The notes below the pieces were generated by a model that worked only from the letters and a program-made list of their open reading frames with translations, made no database searches and was not told the origin of the DNA. 38,086 nt of DNA, from contig JBOZIK010000001.1 of NCBI GenBank assembly GCA_051453625.1, positions 38,783,866-38,821,951 on the forward strand, written 5' to 3'. The position numbers and the translations under genes were made by a program. Position 1 is the first letter of the stretch. The number at the start of each line of letters is the position of its first letter. Below are positions 19,811 to 30,092 of the stretch, piece after piece. The DNA comes from Welwitschia mirabilis. Lineage: Eukaryota > Gnetophyta > Gnetopsida > Welwitschiales.

Positions 19811-20667
19811 CGGGGAGTTTGTTGATAGTGCTAGAACCATCTTGAGTTACATTCCCCCTTCAAACTTCTAAATTTTTCATTAAAAATAAAAAATAGTAAT
19901 AATACTAAAGCTAACTTAAATCGCTAAGTCAAAATGGTAAATGANNNNNNNNNNNNNNNNNNNNNNNNNNNNNNNNNNNNNNNNNNNNNNNNNNNNNNNN
20001 NNNNNNNNNNNNNNNNNNNNNNNNNNNNNNNNNNNNNNNNNNNNAAAATAAAAAATATTAATAATACTAAAGCTCACTTACATTGCTAAGTCAAAATGGT
20101 AAATGAGAAGAGGTTATATGTTTAAATCTTAACACATAAATAAATGTAAAAATTGAGGAGGTATGATGTTTCATAACAAATTAGAATTGAAAAGTTATGA
20201 CATTTCACAAAGTGCTAACCTTGGGAAGAAACATCAAGCTAATGAAATTGAAGTCTAAAATGAATTCTTATGGTACATGAATTTAAAAAAGAAAGGAATT
20301 CAAAGATAAATCAAAGAAGGAAATTACTAAATCAAAAGATAAATTTAGAAATCTTTAGTGTGTGACATAGGACATTTAAAGCAAACCTCCTTGGTCTTGA
20401 GCTAAGATCACTTGGGAATCCCTTTGGAGTATGCATAATATCCCTATAGTAGTAATGTCAGGAAGTGCTATAGAGGCTTGTTGAAGTGGTCATCAAAATA
20501 TCTGGTTATTTGTATATAATCATAAATTTGTATAAGTTATTTGCAACTTTGATTAAGATTTATTTGCCATTTTATATGGATTTAAGTGTTTAAATTCGAT
20601 GTTGATTAATATCCTTCTGATTAATTTGTTAATCAATTGTTTGAATTATTTGTTTAATTCCTTTACA
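19811..20667 (+). mobile_element. Copia-2 polypurine tract and 3' LTR
   Basis: A short purine run, cggggagtt (19811-19819), precedes TGTTGATAGTGC at 19820, the LTR start. The LTR runs to the CA of 20666-20667, aligning with the 5' LTR at 14536-15301. It contains a 100-N gap (19945-20044) flanked by near-identical 62-bp copies. The 5-bp flanks of the element (cagca left, tgtag right) do not match, so the target-site duplication is lost or a boundary is off. Confidence 0.75.
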
Positions 20668-20774
20668 TGTAGTTCTTTCCAATCAAAATTGCAAGTATTA
20701 ATTTTTAAGCTTCTTACAATTTAAAATTTTTACTTAATGATTCTCATGAAGAAACAATAAGGGCATATTAGGAT
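20668..20774. other. Spacer between two copia elements
   Basis: About 100 bp of AT-rich sequence separate the copia-2 3' LTR from the SIRE-like element's 3' LTR. No feature is seen. Confidence 0.4.
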
Positions 20775-22307
20775 TATACATTAACGAACATAGAACTTAA
20801 ATGGGAGGGGTGAATGAGTTCTATATAAAAAGTTTCACTTATAAAATAAATGATTTGCTGAATTGAAATATGTGCATGCCAATAAAAAATGAAGGCCTTG
20901 CTAGATTCATGTGGTTCATCAAGTAGGGTAGTCACCACTAGGAGGGTAGAATTAGGCACACCTATGGATCCTATTACATAGAAAGATCTTGTGGTTTGTA
21001 GCTCACCACTAAACTCAGAAGGCTTAAAGTACAACGGAGTTGTTACTTGTAACATGACAAACTCAACACCTTAGGTTTCAAGCTCATAAAGTTATGTTTC
21101 CCTTAGGAACACACTGAAAGAGCCTTACAAGGCTTGAAGTACAATGAAGTTGCTCCTAGAAAGGAAGCCAACTCAACCCCTTTGGATTAAGGCTTACTAA
21201 GTGATATCTTCCTCAAGAACACTTCAAAAGAGCCTCACAAGGCATCCATATAACTTAGAATCCTTTTAAGACCCAAAAGATATAAGCCTCTCAAGGCATG
21301 ATTATGGAATAAAAAAGGGGAATGTGGATATACAGAGATTCACAAATTAGATTTCCACATTTATGTATAGGGATATGATGGAAGCAAGATCAAAAGAATA
21401 TAGTATGAAGAACAACACTTGCTTACTCAATACTAGAGCCTACGAGAAGTAGTATAAGCAAGTTGATGGAGTGTTTTGGTTCTTCCTTCTTCAAGGTATT
21501 GCAAGTATTTTTCTTTTGTAACTATGAGGTCTTGTGTAGCCAGGGGAGAAAATGAAAAAGGAAGGAGGAAGTAGAAGAAGAAGATGAAACCAAAGGAGGA
21601 GGAAGAGGAGGAGGAGTAGGAGAAGAAAATCTCTTTGAATGACTTCTTGTTTTGTGCCTTTTGAACTTTTTATAGAAGTCTCCAAAACTAGTTACAAAAA
21701 CGGAAGAATGAAAAAATGATCAGTTTGGTAGTCCAAAATGGGCACCTTTTATTTTTGTGTTTCAAGTCAAAGTAGATGTATTCATGACTTGTAAAGTTCT
21801 TTAGCTTTTAAACATCTTTACAATACGTAGATGCCTTCAATCTAGAATGAAACAAGCTTCACTTATGATCAAATTAGATTCTAGACTTTTGTTAGAAATA
21901 AGCTCATTATAGATGTATTTACATGAGAAGATGTTCAAAATCTAGGTGAAATGATTCTTTAGAAAATAGACATCTTCAATTCTAATATACATCTTTTGTG
22001 ATGCTTCATTGATTTAGCTAAGACATCTTTCACCTTGTAGACATTTGGTGGTATAGTGGATGTCCTTAAAATATAGACATCTTTACTTAAAAAAATTCTT
22101 CAAACACATGAAGCTTCCCAAGGCATTAGTTTTAAACCACATTTGAAAAACTCAACAATTGTCTTGTAGGTGTTTTCATAAGCGGTAGATGTCTTCAACC
22201 TTATAGACATCTTCTTTGCAATTGATTAAAACTTGAAATTCCTCATTTCCATCCACCCATAATGCTAGTTTAATAGGTTTGATACATAAAAAATAAGTAA
22301 TTCAATA
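20775..22307 (-). mobile_element. SIRE/Maximus-like copia, 3' LTR
   Basis: This segment of about 1.53 kb aligns collinearly with about 30093-31500: gaatgagttctatataaa, cttataaaataaat, gagcctac and aaactagttac recur in the same order. The minus-strand orientation follows from the polypurine tract at its right edge and from the coding strand of the internal region. LTRs of this length are typical of the SIRE/Maximus lineage. On the minus strand the LTR starts TATTGAATTACTT (normally TGTTG). The distal edge near 20775 is approximate. Confidence 0.75.
21540..21632 (+). repeat. Purine-rich (GGA/GAA)n low-complexity tract
   Basis: An almost pure A/G run with ggaggaagaggaggaggag lies inside the SIRE-like 3' LTR. 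The 5' LTR has only a short gaaaaaatc-type purine stretch there, so the tract expanded in one copy. Confidence 0.85.
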
Positions 22308-22320
22308 TTCTCCCCCTTCT
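22308..22320 (-). other. SIRE-like element polypurine tract
   Basis: The minus strand reads agaagggggagaa directly upstream of the LTR start at 22307, a strong copia polypurine tract. Confidence 0.85.
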
Positions 22321-24451
22321 TGATGATGTCCAAAACTTAGCAAATTCACTAATATCACCAATTTTAAGATAGTGAAAAAAATTCCAACTTAAAAAAGAAT
22401 GACATAATTGAGTCATAAAAGGTAAAAGCATTAAATATACAATGCAAGTAATTATGATGAAGTCCAATCAAAACAACAATGCCAATTATGATAATGCTAA
22501 TGCAAGCGTTGAAAAATGGGGGAAAAAATGTAGAATGAGGAATCAGTTATATGGTCCCCAACACAACTTGTCCATAATATGATAGAAGAGATGTCCTCAA
22601 TAAATCTTCTAGAATTTTCTACATTTCTACCCATTTTTAGACATCATAAAATGCTACTCACTGGGACATGCATCAATATTGTATTCCTCTATGTATGCAT
22701 ACTCATATTTGTTGCTTTCGTTAGTGTTACAATAGTGCTTAAATGAAGATTTGTAATAACCATTGTATGATAATGAGGTCTCTTACTATAACCTAGAACT
22801 GAGTGGATGCTAACTTTTTCTACCTGCCTACACGGAAGTCTATGAAACCTGTTGATGCATCCTAATGTACATCCATGATGTGGTAGAGGTACCAAATAAG
22901 CTAGATGTTACTACTCTGGCAAATTCCTAAGTTTGAACTACTAAACTCACTAAAGGTCATGGAATATGCGGTGGTGAATGATCAGGTTCCCTTAGTGATT
23001 ACCTTCGTACCATTAGATGAGTGTAATGGTGAACTGTAAAGGAACATCAGACTCCTTGGAGGAATGATATGATTGCTATTGTGCCTTATGTATCTCTCCA
23101 TACATGATGTGTTCTTGTTTCTGTGGAGAACATTCCTTACACCTTGAATAATAATTTGTTTCTCTTTGAGGCTGTTCCTCCCTTGCATCAAACCCATTTC
23201 CATTATTATGATCATTATTGCTACTAGTCCAAATAGGAGTGCCCATCTCCTCCAAGTTAGATAGGGGTTCCTTCCCCTCATTGGTTGCTTCATGTGAATA
23301 TGTATCTCTTCTTAATGTTCATGATGTTCCATCAAATCTTCCCCATTGCTTTAGCAATTGCTTTTAGACCTTTATTAATTAAGGATGAAACTTGTGCTCT
23401 AACTAATTTAGAATGCTTTAGAGCTAGTTTGTGTGAGCTAGTACCTACACCTATGGATTTTATGGCACTTTTCTTTTTCCTAAAATCTAATAATGTCCTT
23501 TTGTCCCTGATTAAATTGATAGCAAAAGCCATTATGCTAGCACTAGAAATGAGCATATTCATTGAAAACGGATGGATAAAAGTCTAGAAATTATGGTATT
23601 TTATTTTAAAATCATATCTTTATAAAGGACATATCTAATATCTATATGAACACAAGTCTACGAGCAGTGAATAATAAAAATTCGCATTGTGAAATAATAA
23701 CCATAACTCCTACCTCTTTCAAAAATATTGTAAAATTATACTAAGCTCAAGGCAAGTGCATTATGACTCATTTCTTTGCATTCAATACATTCATCAATAG
23801 ATACACGAGATTGACTAAGAATGTAAGTTGTAAGATATTTCTAAAAAGCTCTAATCACTTTACATGTAAATATTCTTTTAAAGGCAAAAAAATACAATTG
23901 TATAACATGGGTCACATCTATTCAGAGTATTTTATTAATAAATGAGGAGTAATATAAAGGATTCTATCACTTAGTTATGTTTTGAATGTGCTTGAAACAT
24001 CATCGTTTTCATTAACATTGTAATAGAGCTCACGAATCATTTGAACAGGGATATTATAAGTAAGATCAACTAATTTTTATCATTCAAGATGCTCAAAATA
24101 GTGATGGATTTCTATTTTCTTGTTTGGCTTAAAACCAAGAGTTCTTTTTGCTATTGCATTAATTGATCTCAAATTTACATACCTCGTTGTTGCATTTGGA
24201 TTGATAAAGGAAGATTCATACCTTTATTTTTGAATTATCTTTTCCCCTTTCTCTACCTTATAAGCCTTTTCAAAACTGAAAGTATCTTTGGTGTAATCCA
24301 TTGGAGAAGATAATGATAAAACATTAAAGGATGAATCAAGGACTTGGTGAATAATAATTCTTTCAAGTAAGTAGACATTTTAGAGAGGAGATATAAGATG
24401 TTTTTCAGTGGCTGAACTTGTAAGTTGAATGACTTGAGAAGCTTTAATAAA

Positions 24452-24871
24452 AGACATCTAGCTTGTAAAAAACATAAAAAATCTATAAGGAAATAAAGGT
24501 TTTTCTTTTTAAAGATGTTTGATCCTAACTATTCACTTTTTTTGGTTTTTGTATTATCTAGATTATAAACATCTTTGATGTTAAAGATATCTAAAATGTG
24601 CTTGAGAGACATCTATAAAACGGGAGACATCTAAGCTAAAATGACCTTAAAGAAATAAAAACCTTAATAGGGCACATCTAAAACATGACAAGACATCTAC
24701 ATCCTAAGTGCAACAAAAAAAAAAAAAAAAAAGGGCCAAAAGTTACTTATTTAACTGTCATGAGACATCTTAATGGAGAAGAGTCCTAAAAACATGAATT
24801 ATGTAATAGATGTCTACAATAAAATAAGACATCTAGTACATGTAAAGCCGTTTATTATATAGCAGATGTCT
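24452..24871 (-). repeat. Cluster of eight AGACATCT/AGATGTCT motifs
   Basis: Exact copies start at 24452, 24607, 24625, 24691, 24763, 24808, 24827 and 24864, six as AGACATCT and two as its complement AGATGTCT. The same 8-mer occurs five times in the 3' LTR (21968, 22021, 22075, 22187, 22205) and six times in the 5' LTR (30956, 31257, 31294, 31313, 31332, 31441). All lie in the U3 part of the LTRs or in this region. Confidence 0.85.
24713..24732 (+). repeat. Poly(A) tract
   Basis: About 19 consecutive adenines follow tgcaac. It may mark an inserted transcript end or a simple slippage tract; no duplication flanks were found. Confidence 0.8.
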
Positions 24872-24986
24872 ACATAGAAAATGCCTAGAAATCTTAAGAT
24901 AGTGCATAATTCATGATTAACTTAAACAACAATACATAAAAACTCTAGAAAATGAAAAATGATAGAATTAAAACAATACAGTTGAT

Positions 24987-25228
24987 AAGGATCCATGTGT
25001 ATTTAACTTACCTAATTGAGCATGACCCAATTCCAAACTCTCTGTACAACTTATTGANNNNNNNNNNNNNNNNNNNNNNNNNNNNNNNNNNNNNNNNNNN
25101 NNNNNNNNNNNNNNNNNNNNNNNNNNNNNNNNNNNNNNNNNNNNNNNNNNNNNNNNNAAGGATCCATGTGTATTCAACTTACCTAATTGAGCATGACCCA
25201 ATTCTAAACTCTCTGTACAACTTATTGA
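24987..25228 (+). repeat. 71-bp direct repeats flanking a 100-N gap
   Basis: Copies at 24987-25057 and 25158-25228 start aaggatccatgtgtatt and end acaacttattga, with two mismatches. The gap between them is exactly 100 N, the usual placeholder for unknown size. Confidence 0.95.
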
Positions 25229-26500
25229 ATTAGACTTTGTATAGGGGTTTTATAAAGATATCAACCAATAAATATTCTATCTTTACATACTCCAATTTGA
25301 TGTTTCTGCTTTGTACTTGATCATGGAGGAAATGGTGATAGATCTTTACATGTTTTATCTGGGAATGTTGAATATGGTTCTTTGATATGTTAATTGTGCC
25401 GTTGTTGTTATNNNNNNNNNNNNNNNNNNNNNNNNNNNNNNNAAAGTCTTAAAGCATTTCTTTCATCCATAGAATTTATGCACAACAATTTTCTATAGTA
25501 AAGTACTATTCTTTTGTTATTGTAAGGATATGGAAGTTTGCTTCTTACTATGTCATGCCATTGAGCATTTACCAAGGAAGTAATAGTAGCTACTTGTAGT
25601 TCTCTTATCGTCTTGGTATCCTATACAATATGCATTACACTATCCAATAAAATTAAGGTAGAAGTATTTGAGACACCAAAAACCTTAGTTTCTAGTACCC
25701 TTCAAATAATAAAAAATAAATTTAACTACTTTGATGTCACTCAGTAATATTAATTTGATAGTGAGCAAATATTCTAACACTTAGCATTGTGTTAGGTCTA
25801 TAGGAAATAAGATAAATCAAAATCCCAATCATACCTCTGTAAACCTTTTTATCCTCTTTCTTACACATAATGTTTTTATGTAGTTTGGCATTTGAGCTCA
25901 TCAGTATTCCTTTTGTCTTCACATCCTACAACTTATATTTTATTATCAAGTTCTTAGTATATTTATATTGTGAGAAAAAATACTTTCTTTTTGTTGTGTA
26001 ATTTGCAATCTAAGAAAGCTGTTCGTCTTATCAATCACGATTATTTCAAATTCATCTTACATAAGTTTAGTAAATTTGTCACATAAGGATTCATTAGAAG
26101 AATCATGGATGTACAATGATAAAAGTTATGCTTCATAACCTTAACAAATAGAGTTATGTTAGATGTACCTATTTTAAAATAATTATCAAGGAGATGTTTA
26201 AAACATTCATATGATGCTGGGGTTGCTTGTTTTAGATCATTTAAAGCCTTGTTTAACCTATAAACATAACCATTTTTATGTGAATAAGTAAAAACTTTAG
26301 GTTGTTTAACATATATCTCTTGTTAAGACTCCATTCAAAATTCATTTTTCATTTTTTTATTTGATATAATATGAAGCCTTTAAAGAATGTGAATGCCATT
26401 AGTATCCAAGTTGACTCCATTTTAAAAATGACTGCAAAGGCTTCTTCAAAGATAATTCCTTTCTATTGGTTGTAAACTTTTGCAACAAGATGATATTTGT
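25158..26500 (-). pseudogene. SIRE-like reverse transcriptase C-terminal part and RNase H
   Basis: The minus-strand ORF 25922-25737 reads NAKLHKNIMCKKEDKKVYRG then MIGILIYLISYRPNTMLSVR, the strongly conserved end of the copia reverse transcriptase and connection (family: YRGMIGSLLYLTASRPDI). Lower down, about 25640-25500, comes the RNase H start (DDKRTTSSYYYFLG, HSKKQTSISL). After a 31-N gap (25412-25442), NNNGTINISKNHIQHSQIKH and VDIFIKPLYKV (about 25410-25240) give the domain end. Stops and frame changes are frequent. Upstream (to 26500) only weak traces of the fingers and palm remain, such as KPLQSFLKWSQL, and no YVDD motif is readable. Confidence 0.7.
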
Positions 26501-26699
26501 TTGTGACTATGTTTTCATTCTCATCCATCTTGTTTCTAAAGATACCTTTTGTGCCTATGACTTGATAGTTTAAAGGTCTGATAACTAGTATCTAAGCATC
26601 ACATATTTGGAACTGGTTTAATTCCTCCTGCATCGTCAACATTATTTTTTGTCACCTATAATTTCTTTAAATTTTTTGGGCTTCATTTGAGACATGTAT

Positions 26700-27925
26700 G
26701 TAGCGTAACCACAAAATTCATGTAATGATTTATTTTTTTAAATACCACTAGAGGAGCTTCTAATGATCTTCCTATGAGAGTGTGCCTTTTTCAACCTACT
26801 CATCATAGGAGGCTTTAATGAGCTTAAATTATTATTAACATCTATGTTACTATTAAAGTTTGATAATTACACTTTAGAGTGATGTTCATTTTCCCCATCA
26901 TGTTCATCATTTAGAAAACAAAAAATTTGCATGTGAGCATTATCAATCTTAATATTTATTTTTCCTTCCATGGTTAGAATTCATTTTTTATAAATTCCAC
27001 ATGCTGTGCTATTCATAGAATATTAAAATAAATACCTTTATTATCCCTAGTATCATATTTTCCAAGCCGATCTTTATAATTTAGAATATAACATTTTGAA
27101 TAAAAAATGTAAAAGTAACTTAAAGAGGGCATTTTACCTTATTATAGTTGATAAGAGGTATTAATTCTGAATTGACTTACCATAACATACTACCTTTTGA
27201 TCATGAAATGTAATTTTTACCATCTTATTTAATTGTCTGCTTTTGTGCTCTGCAACTCCATTTTATTATGAACTTCATAGAGTAGAGAATTGATGATAAA
27301 TGCAATGTTGTTTACAAAACTTATTCAAGCATGCCTTTTTGAAATCTCCACCCTTATTACTTTGGATGAACTTGATTGGGTAATCCTTTTCATTCTATGA
27401 TTTAGTGCACAACTTAGAGAAATGATTAAAAGCCTCATCCTTATGAAAAAGAAATGCTATTCATTTAAAGTGAGAATAATCATTAGCAATTGTAAGATAA
27501 TACTATCTTCTTCTAAGACCTTTAGTTCAAAGTGGATCAACAAATCAAGATGCAATATATCCAAAGGGTGTGAAGTAAATTTTGACTTTTGCTTATCTAA
27601 CCTTGTTTGCTTGCCCTTCTAACAAGAATCATAAATCTACTCATCAAACCTCTTAAGTTTTGGAAATCCTCCTACAAGTTGTTTAGATGATAAATTTTTC
27701 ATGAAATTTGTGTTGACATGCATAAACTTTCTATTATATCTTTACATGACATGTGGTGCTAGGTGTACACTTGATATACTTATTAGGAATATCATTGAGA
27801 GATATAACATATAATTTTTTTTCTTTGTACAACAAGTAATACTTTGTTGGAATTATAATCCTTAATAGTATAGCCATTTTTCAAAAAGATGACATCATAT
27901 TTTGAACCACAAAGTTGACTAACAT
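26700..27925 (-). pseudogene. SIRE-like gag-pre-integrase and integrase, decayed
   Basis: Minus-strand fragments appear in integrase order. KGKQTRLDKQKSKFTSHPLD, followed by ILHLDLL (about 27620-27545), is the core entry. NHRMKRITQ and VIRVEISKRHA fragments (about 27400-27330) are in the position of the catalytic core. CYIINYKDRLGKYDTRDNKG and IYFNILNSTACGIYKK (about 27090-26985) are the C-terminal part (family: CFVLNNKDNLGKFD.K.DEGIFLGYS). SSLKPPMMSRLKKAHSH (about 26825-26775) is linker. No catalytic motif survives in a continuous frame. Confidence 0.6.
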
Positions 27926-28222
27926 TTAATAGGATATATTGTAATCCATCAACATAAAATACATTTTTTTTACCTTAAGGAGGTTTCCACCTCTAATTAT
28001 GTTGATTTCTATGATGGAAGATTTAGTGTTATCACCAAATGAAGCAACACAATGATCTTGATTAACTAGAGAAGTAAGGATTGATTTATCTCCCATCGTA
28101 TGTTGAGGATAACTACCATCTATATTCCAAACATTATTCTTTATTATCAAAAAAGAAATATAAGGAATAAAGGCATTATTGTATTGGTTTAGAATGCATC
28201 TATTCTTGTAGTTACCTTGCAT
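27926..28222 (-). pseudogene. SIRE-like protease domain fragment
   Basis: The 98-codon minus-strand ORF contains NNVWNIDGSYPQHTMGDKSI, LTSLVNQDHCVASFGDNTKS and SIIEINI, aligning by eye with the copia protease (W.LDSGCS.HMTGDKS...F.L......V.FGDN.KG.I.G). The active-site DSG is altered to DGS. It is the longest unbroken internal ORF of this element. Its left part abuts a 100-N gap flanked by direct repeats. Confidence 0.75.
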
Positions 28223-28424
28223 ATATTTTATAATCCATTTCTTTAGCTTNNNNNNNNNNNNNNNNNNNNNNNNNNNNNNNNNNNNNNNNNNNNNNNNNNN
28301 NNNNNNNNNNNNNNNNNNNNNNNNNNNNNNNNNNNNNNNNNNNNNNNNNATTATTGTATTGTTTTAGAATGCATCTATTATTTTAGTTACCTTTAATATA
28401 TTTTATAATAAATTTCTTTATATT
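28175..28424 (+). repeat. Direct repeats of about 75 bp flanking a 100-N gap
   Basis: The copies at 28175-28249 and about 28350-28424 start attattgtattg and share agaatgcatctatt and tatattttataat, with several mismatches. The gap 28250-28349 is exactly 100 N. Confidence 0.85.
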
Positions 28425-28979
28425 TTTATTATTATTTTATTTTTTTTTACCAAATCTTAACTAATAAAATTACCTACAATGCCTTCTTTTATGGTAATTA
28501 AAGCAAATGATGTTATTCATATAAGCTAAATGGTTATACCTTGGATTATATTTCTATTTTAAAAAATAGAGTTTTTAATTTTCCTAGTAATTTCCTTATT
28601 GATGCTTCATTTTTACCTAATCCACTTTTCTCATTTGGCCTTCTATCCAATTGTAGTGTTTAAGGTTATTTGGCATTAGGAAAACTTCCATTTATGTATT
28701 TAGCATCCTATAATTTATATTTCAAATTCTTAAATTCATTCATTAGTTTTAGAATCTCAATTTTAAGAGACAAATTTACACTTGTTAACTTCAAATAAGA
28801 GTCCTTTTCTTGTTAATAAAATAACTCACGGTTGTTGTGCAATTTATTCATATAACGAATGCTTCAAAAATCAAATCATACCTTTATTAAGGAGTTAACT
28901 CACGTTCCTCTTCATTAAGAATTTCTTAAATATTTACAAGTTTTATGGTTTTTATAATCATTGCTAGATTTATCATGCA

Positions 28980-29940
28980 TAATAGCCATAAAGGAAGCAT
29001 GGCTATCTTTGTCATCATCATTTGAGCCTTTCTCCTTAGTGAAATATTCATCTTTCTCACAACAAAGAAGTTTTTATTCTTTTTGAAATCCCTCTTTTGG
29101 ATTTTTCCTTATAGTCTATTAGCACATGGGAGTTTTGAGGTAAGATGCCCTTAATCCCCATAAATCCAACATTCCAAGTTTAAAATATCATGTTTGAAAG
29201 TGGTTGTGAAGTTTTACCTTAGGGTTTGGATGTTCTAGGATAATATTCTCTTATTTTATTTCTTCTTTTAAGAAGGTTTTTGAGCTACTTAAAGATAATA
29301 ATAAGTTATTTATTAATATCATTTAGAGAATCAATAGCCTTGCCTTTATCATGTTTTTTTTTTTTTTAAATTATCACTAGCTTTAAGAGATATGGATATT
29401 TCTTTGATAATTCCATCTTGAATCAAGTTAATTTCATCAGTAATTAAAGAACTTTGGAATTCTTTAACCTTTTCTTGATTCTTTCATGGTAGCAGTTTTA
29501 GGTTTGTATACTAGAATAAGTGATTTAATCACTTTTTAAATCACCTTGTCTTCAGATAGTTCTCCATCAATTCCATAAAAGACATTTATGATGTTTCTCA
29601 TTCTTGTGAAATACAAATGAACTTTTTCTCCATAATTCATTTTAATATTTTCAAATTAATTTATCCAAACTAATAATTTAGATTTATTAATCATAGAAGT
29701 ACTTTCATAAGTGCCTTTAAAAAAATGCCCTGTTTGCAATGCTGTAATCGATAACTTTATTACACTTTTCTAGTGAATGAACCCAGTACAAAGAATTATT
29801 GGATTTAAACATGTGGGTATCTTTTTTAGAATGAGACCAATTTATTCTAGCCTTGGTTTTAGTGATGCTTATATTATTGGAATTTGTGCTAGTCTCTATA
29901 GAAGTCGTATAACTATCTTTGCTTATCTGACACACTTAAA
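28980..29940 (-). pseudogene. SIRE-like gag, decayed
   Basis: The minus strand begins (29935-29717) with a short ORF ending HMFKSNNSLYWVHSLEKCNK, resembling the Gag N-terminus (F.G.NY..WK). About 29650-29430 gives MNYGEKVHLYFTRMRNIINV, FYGIDGELSEDKVI and KVIKSLILVYKPKTATMKES, matching the central Gag helices (SEDK....ILRSL...Y..K..AI.E). About 29100-28940 gives basic residues and SHASFMAIMHDKSSND, the linker after the zinc knuckle; the knuckle itself has lost its cysteines. Stops are numerous. Confidence 0.65.
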
Positions 29941-30078
29941 ACTCAAGAAATTATAAGTAAATCCATATGCTCATCTTCTAATAGGTATAATGTTTTCCAA
30001 TGAAGAGTCGAGGTCTAGTAGTTTAAAACCTCATTACAACAATGCACTTAATGATTTTGCACCTTTTTATGGGTACCT

Positions 30079-30090
30079 ACTTTGATATGA
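30079..30090 (-). other. SIRE-like primer-binding site, degenerate
   Basis: On the minus strand TCATATCAAAGT lies two bases after the LTR end (ctca at 30096-30093). It matches the tRNA-Met site TGGTATCAGAGC at about 8 of 12 positions; the position is more convincing than the sequence. Confidence 0.5.
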
Positions 30091-30092
30091 CT

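Larger units (their letters stand above)
22321..24986 (-). other. Extra region between RNase H and 3' LTR of the SIRE-like element
   Basis: About 2.7 kb lie between the end of RNase H and the polypurine tract, a position where SIRE/Maximus elements often carry an extra, env-like ORF. Two minus-strand pieces look less random than the rest. The first, at 23562-23332, has 76 codons: a hydrophobic start MNMLISSASIMAFAINL, then a basic region LLDFRKKKSAIKSIGVG and ending KGLKAIAKAMGKI. The second, at about 23290-23080, carries HEATNEGKEPLSNLEEMG and an asparagine-rich segment in a frame other than the longest ORF. I recognise no viral envelope or other domain. The part at 24360-24900 carries eight copies of an 8-bp motif also present in the LTRs. 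Confidence 0.45.

Noticed and set aside
24713-24732. Poly(A) run considered as the tail of a retroposed gene
   Set aside because: No target-site duplication or recognisable gene adjoins it; slippage is sufficient.
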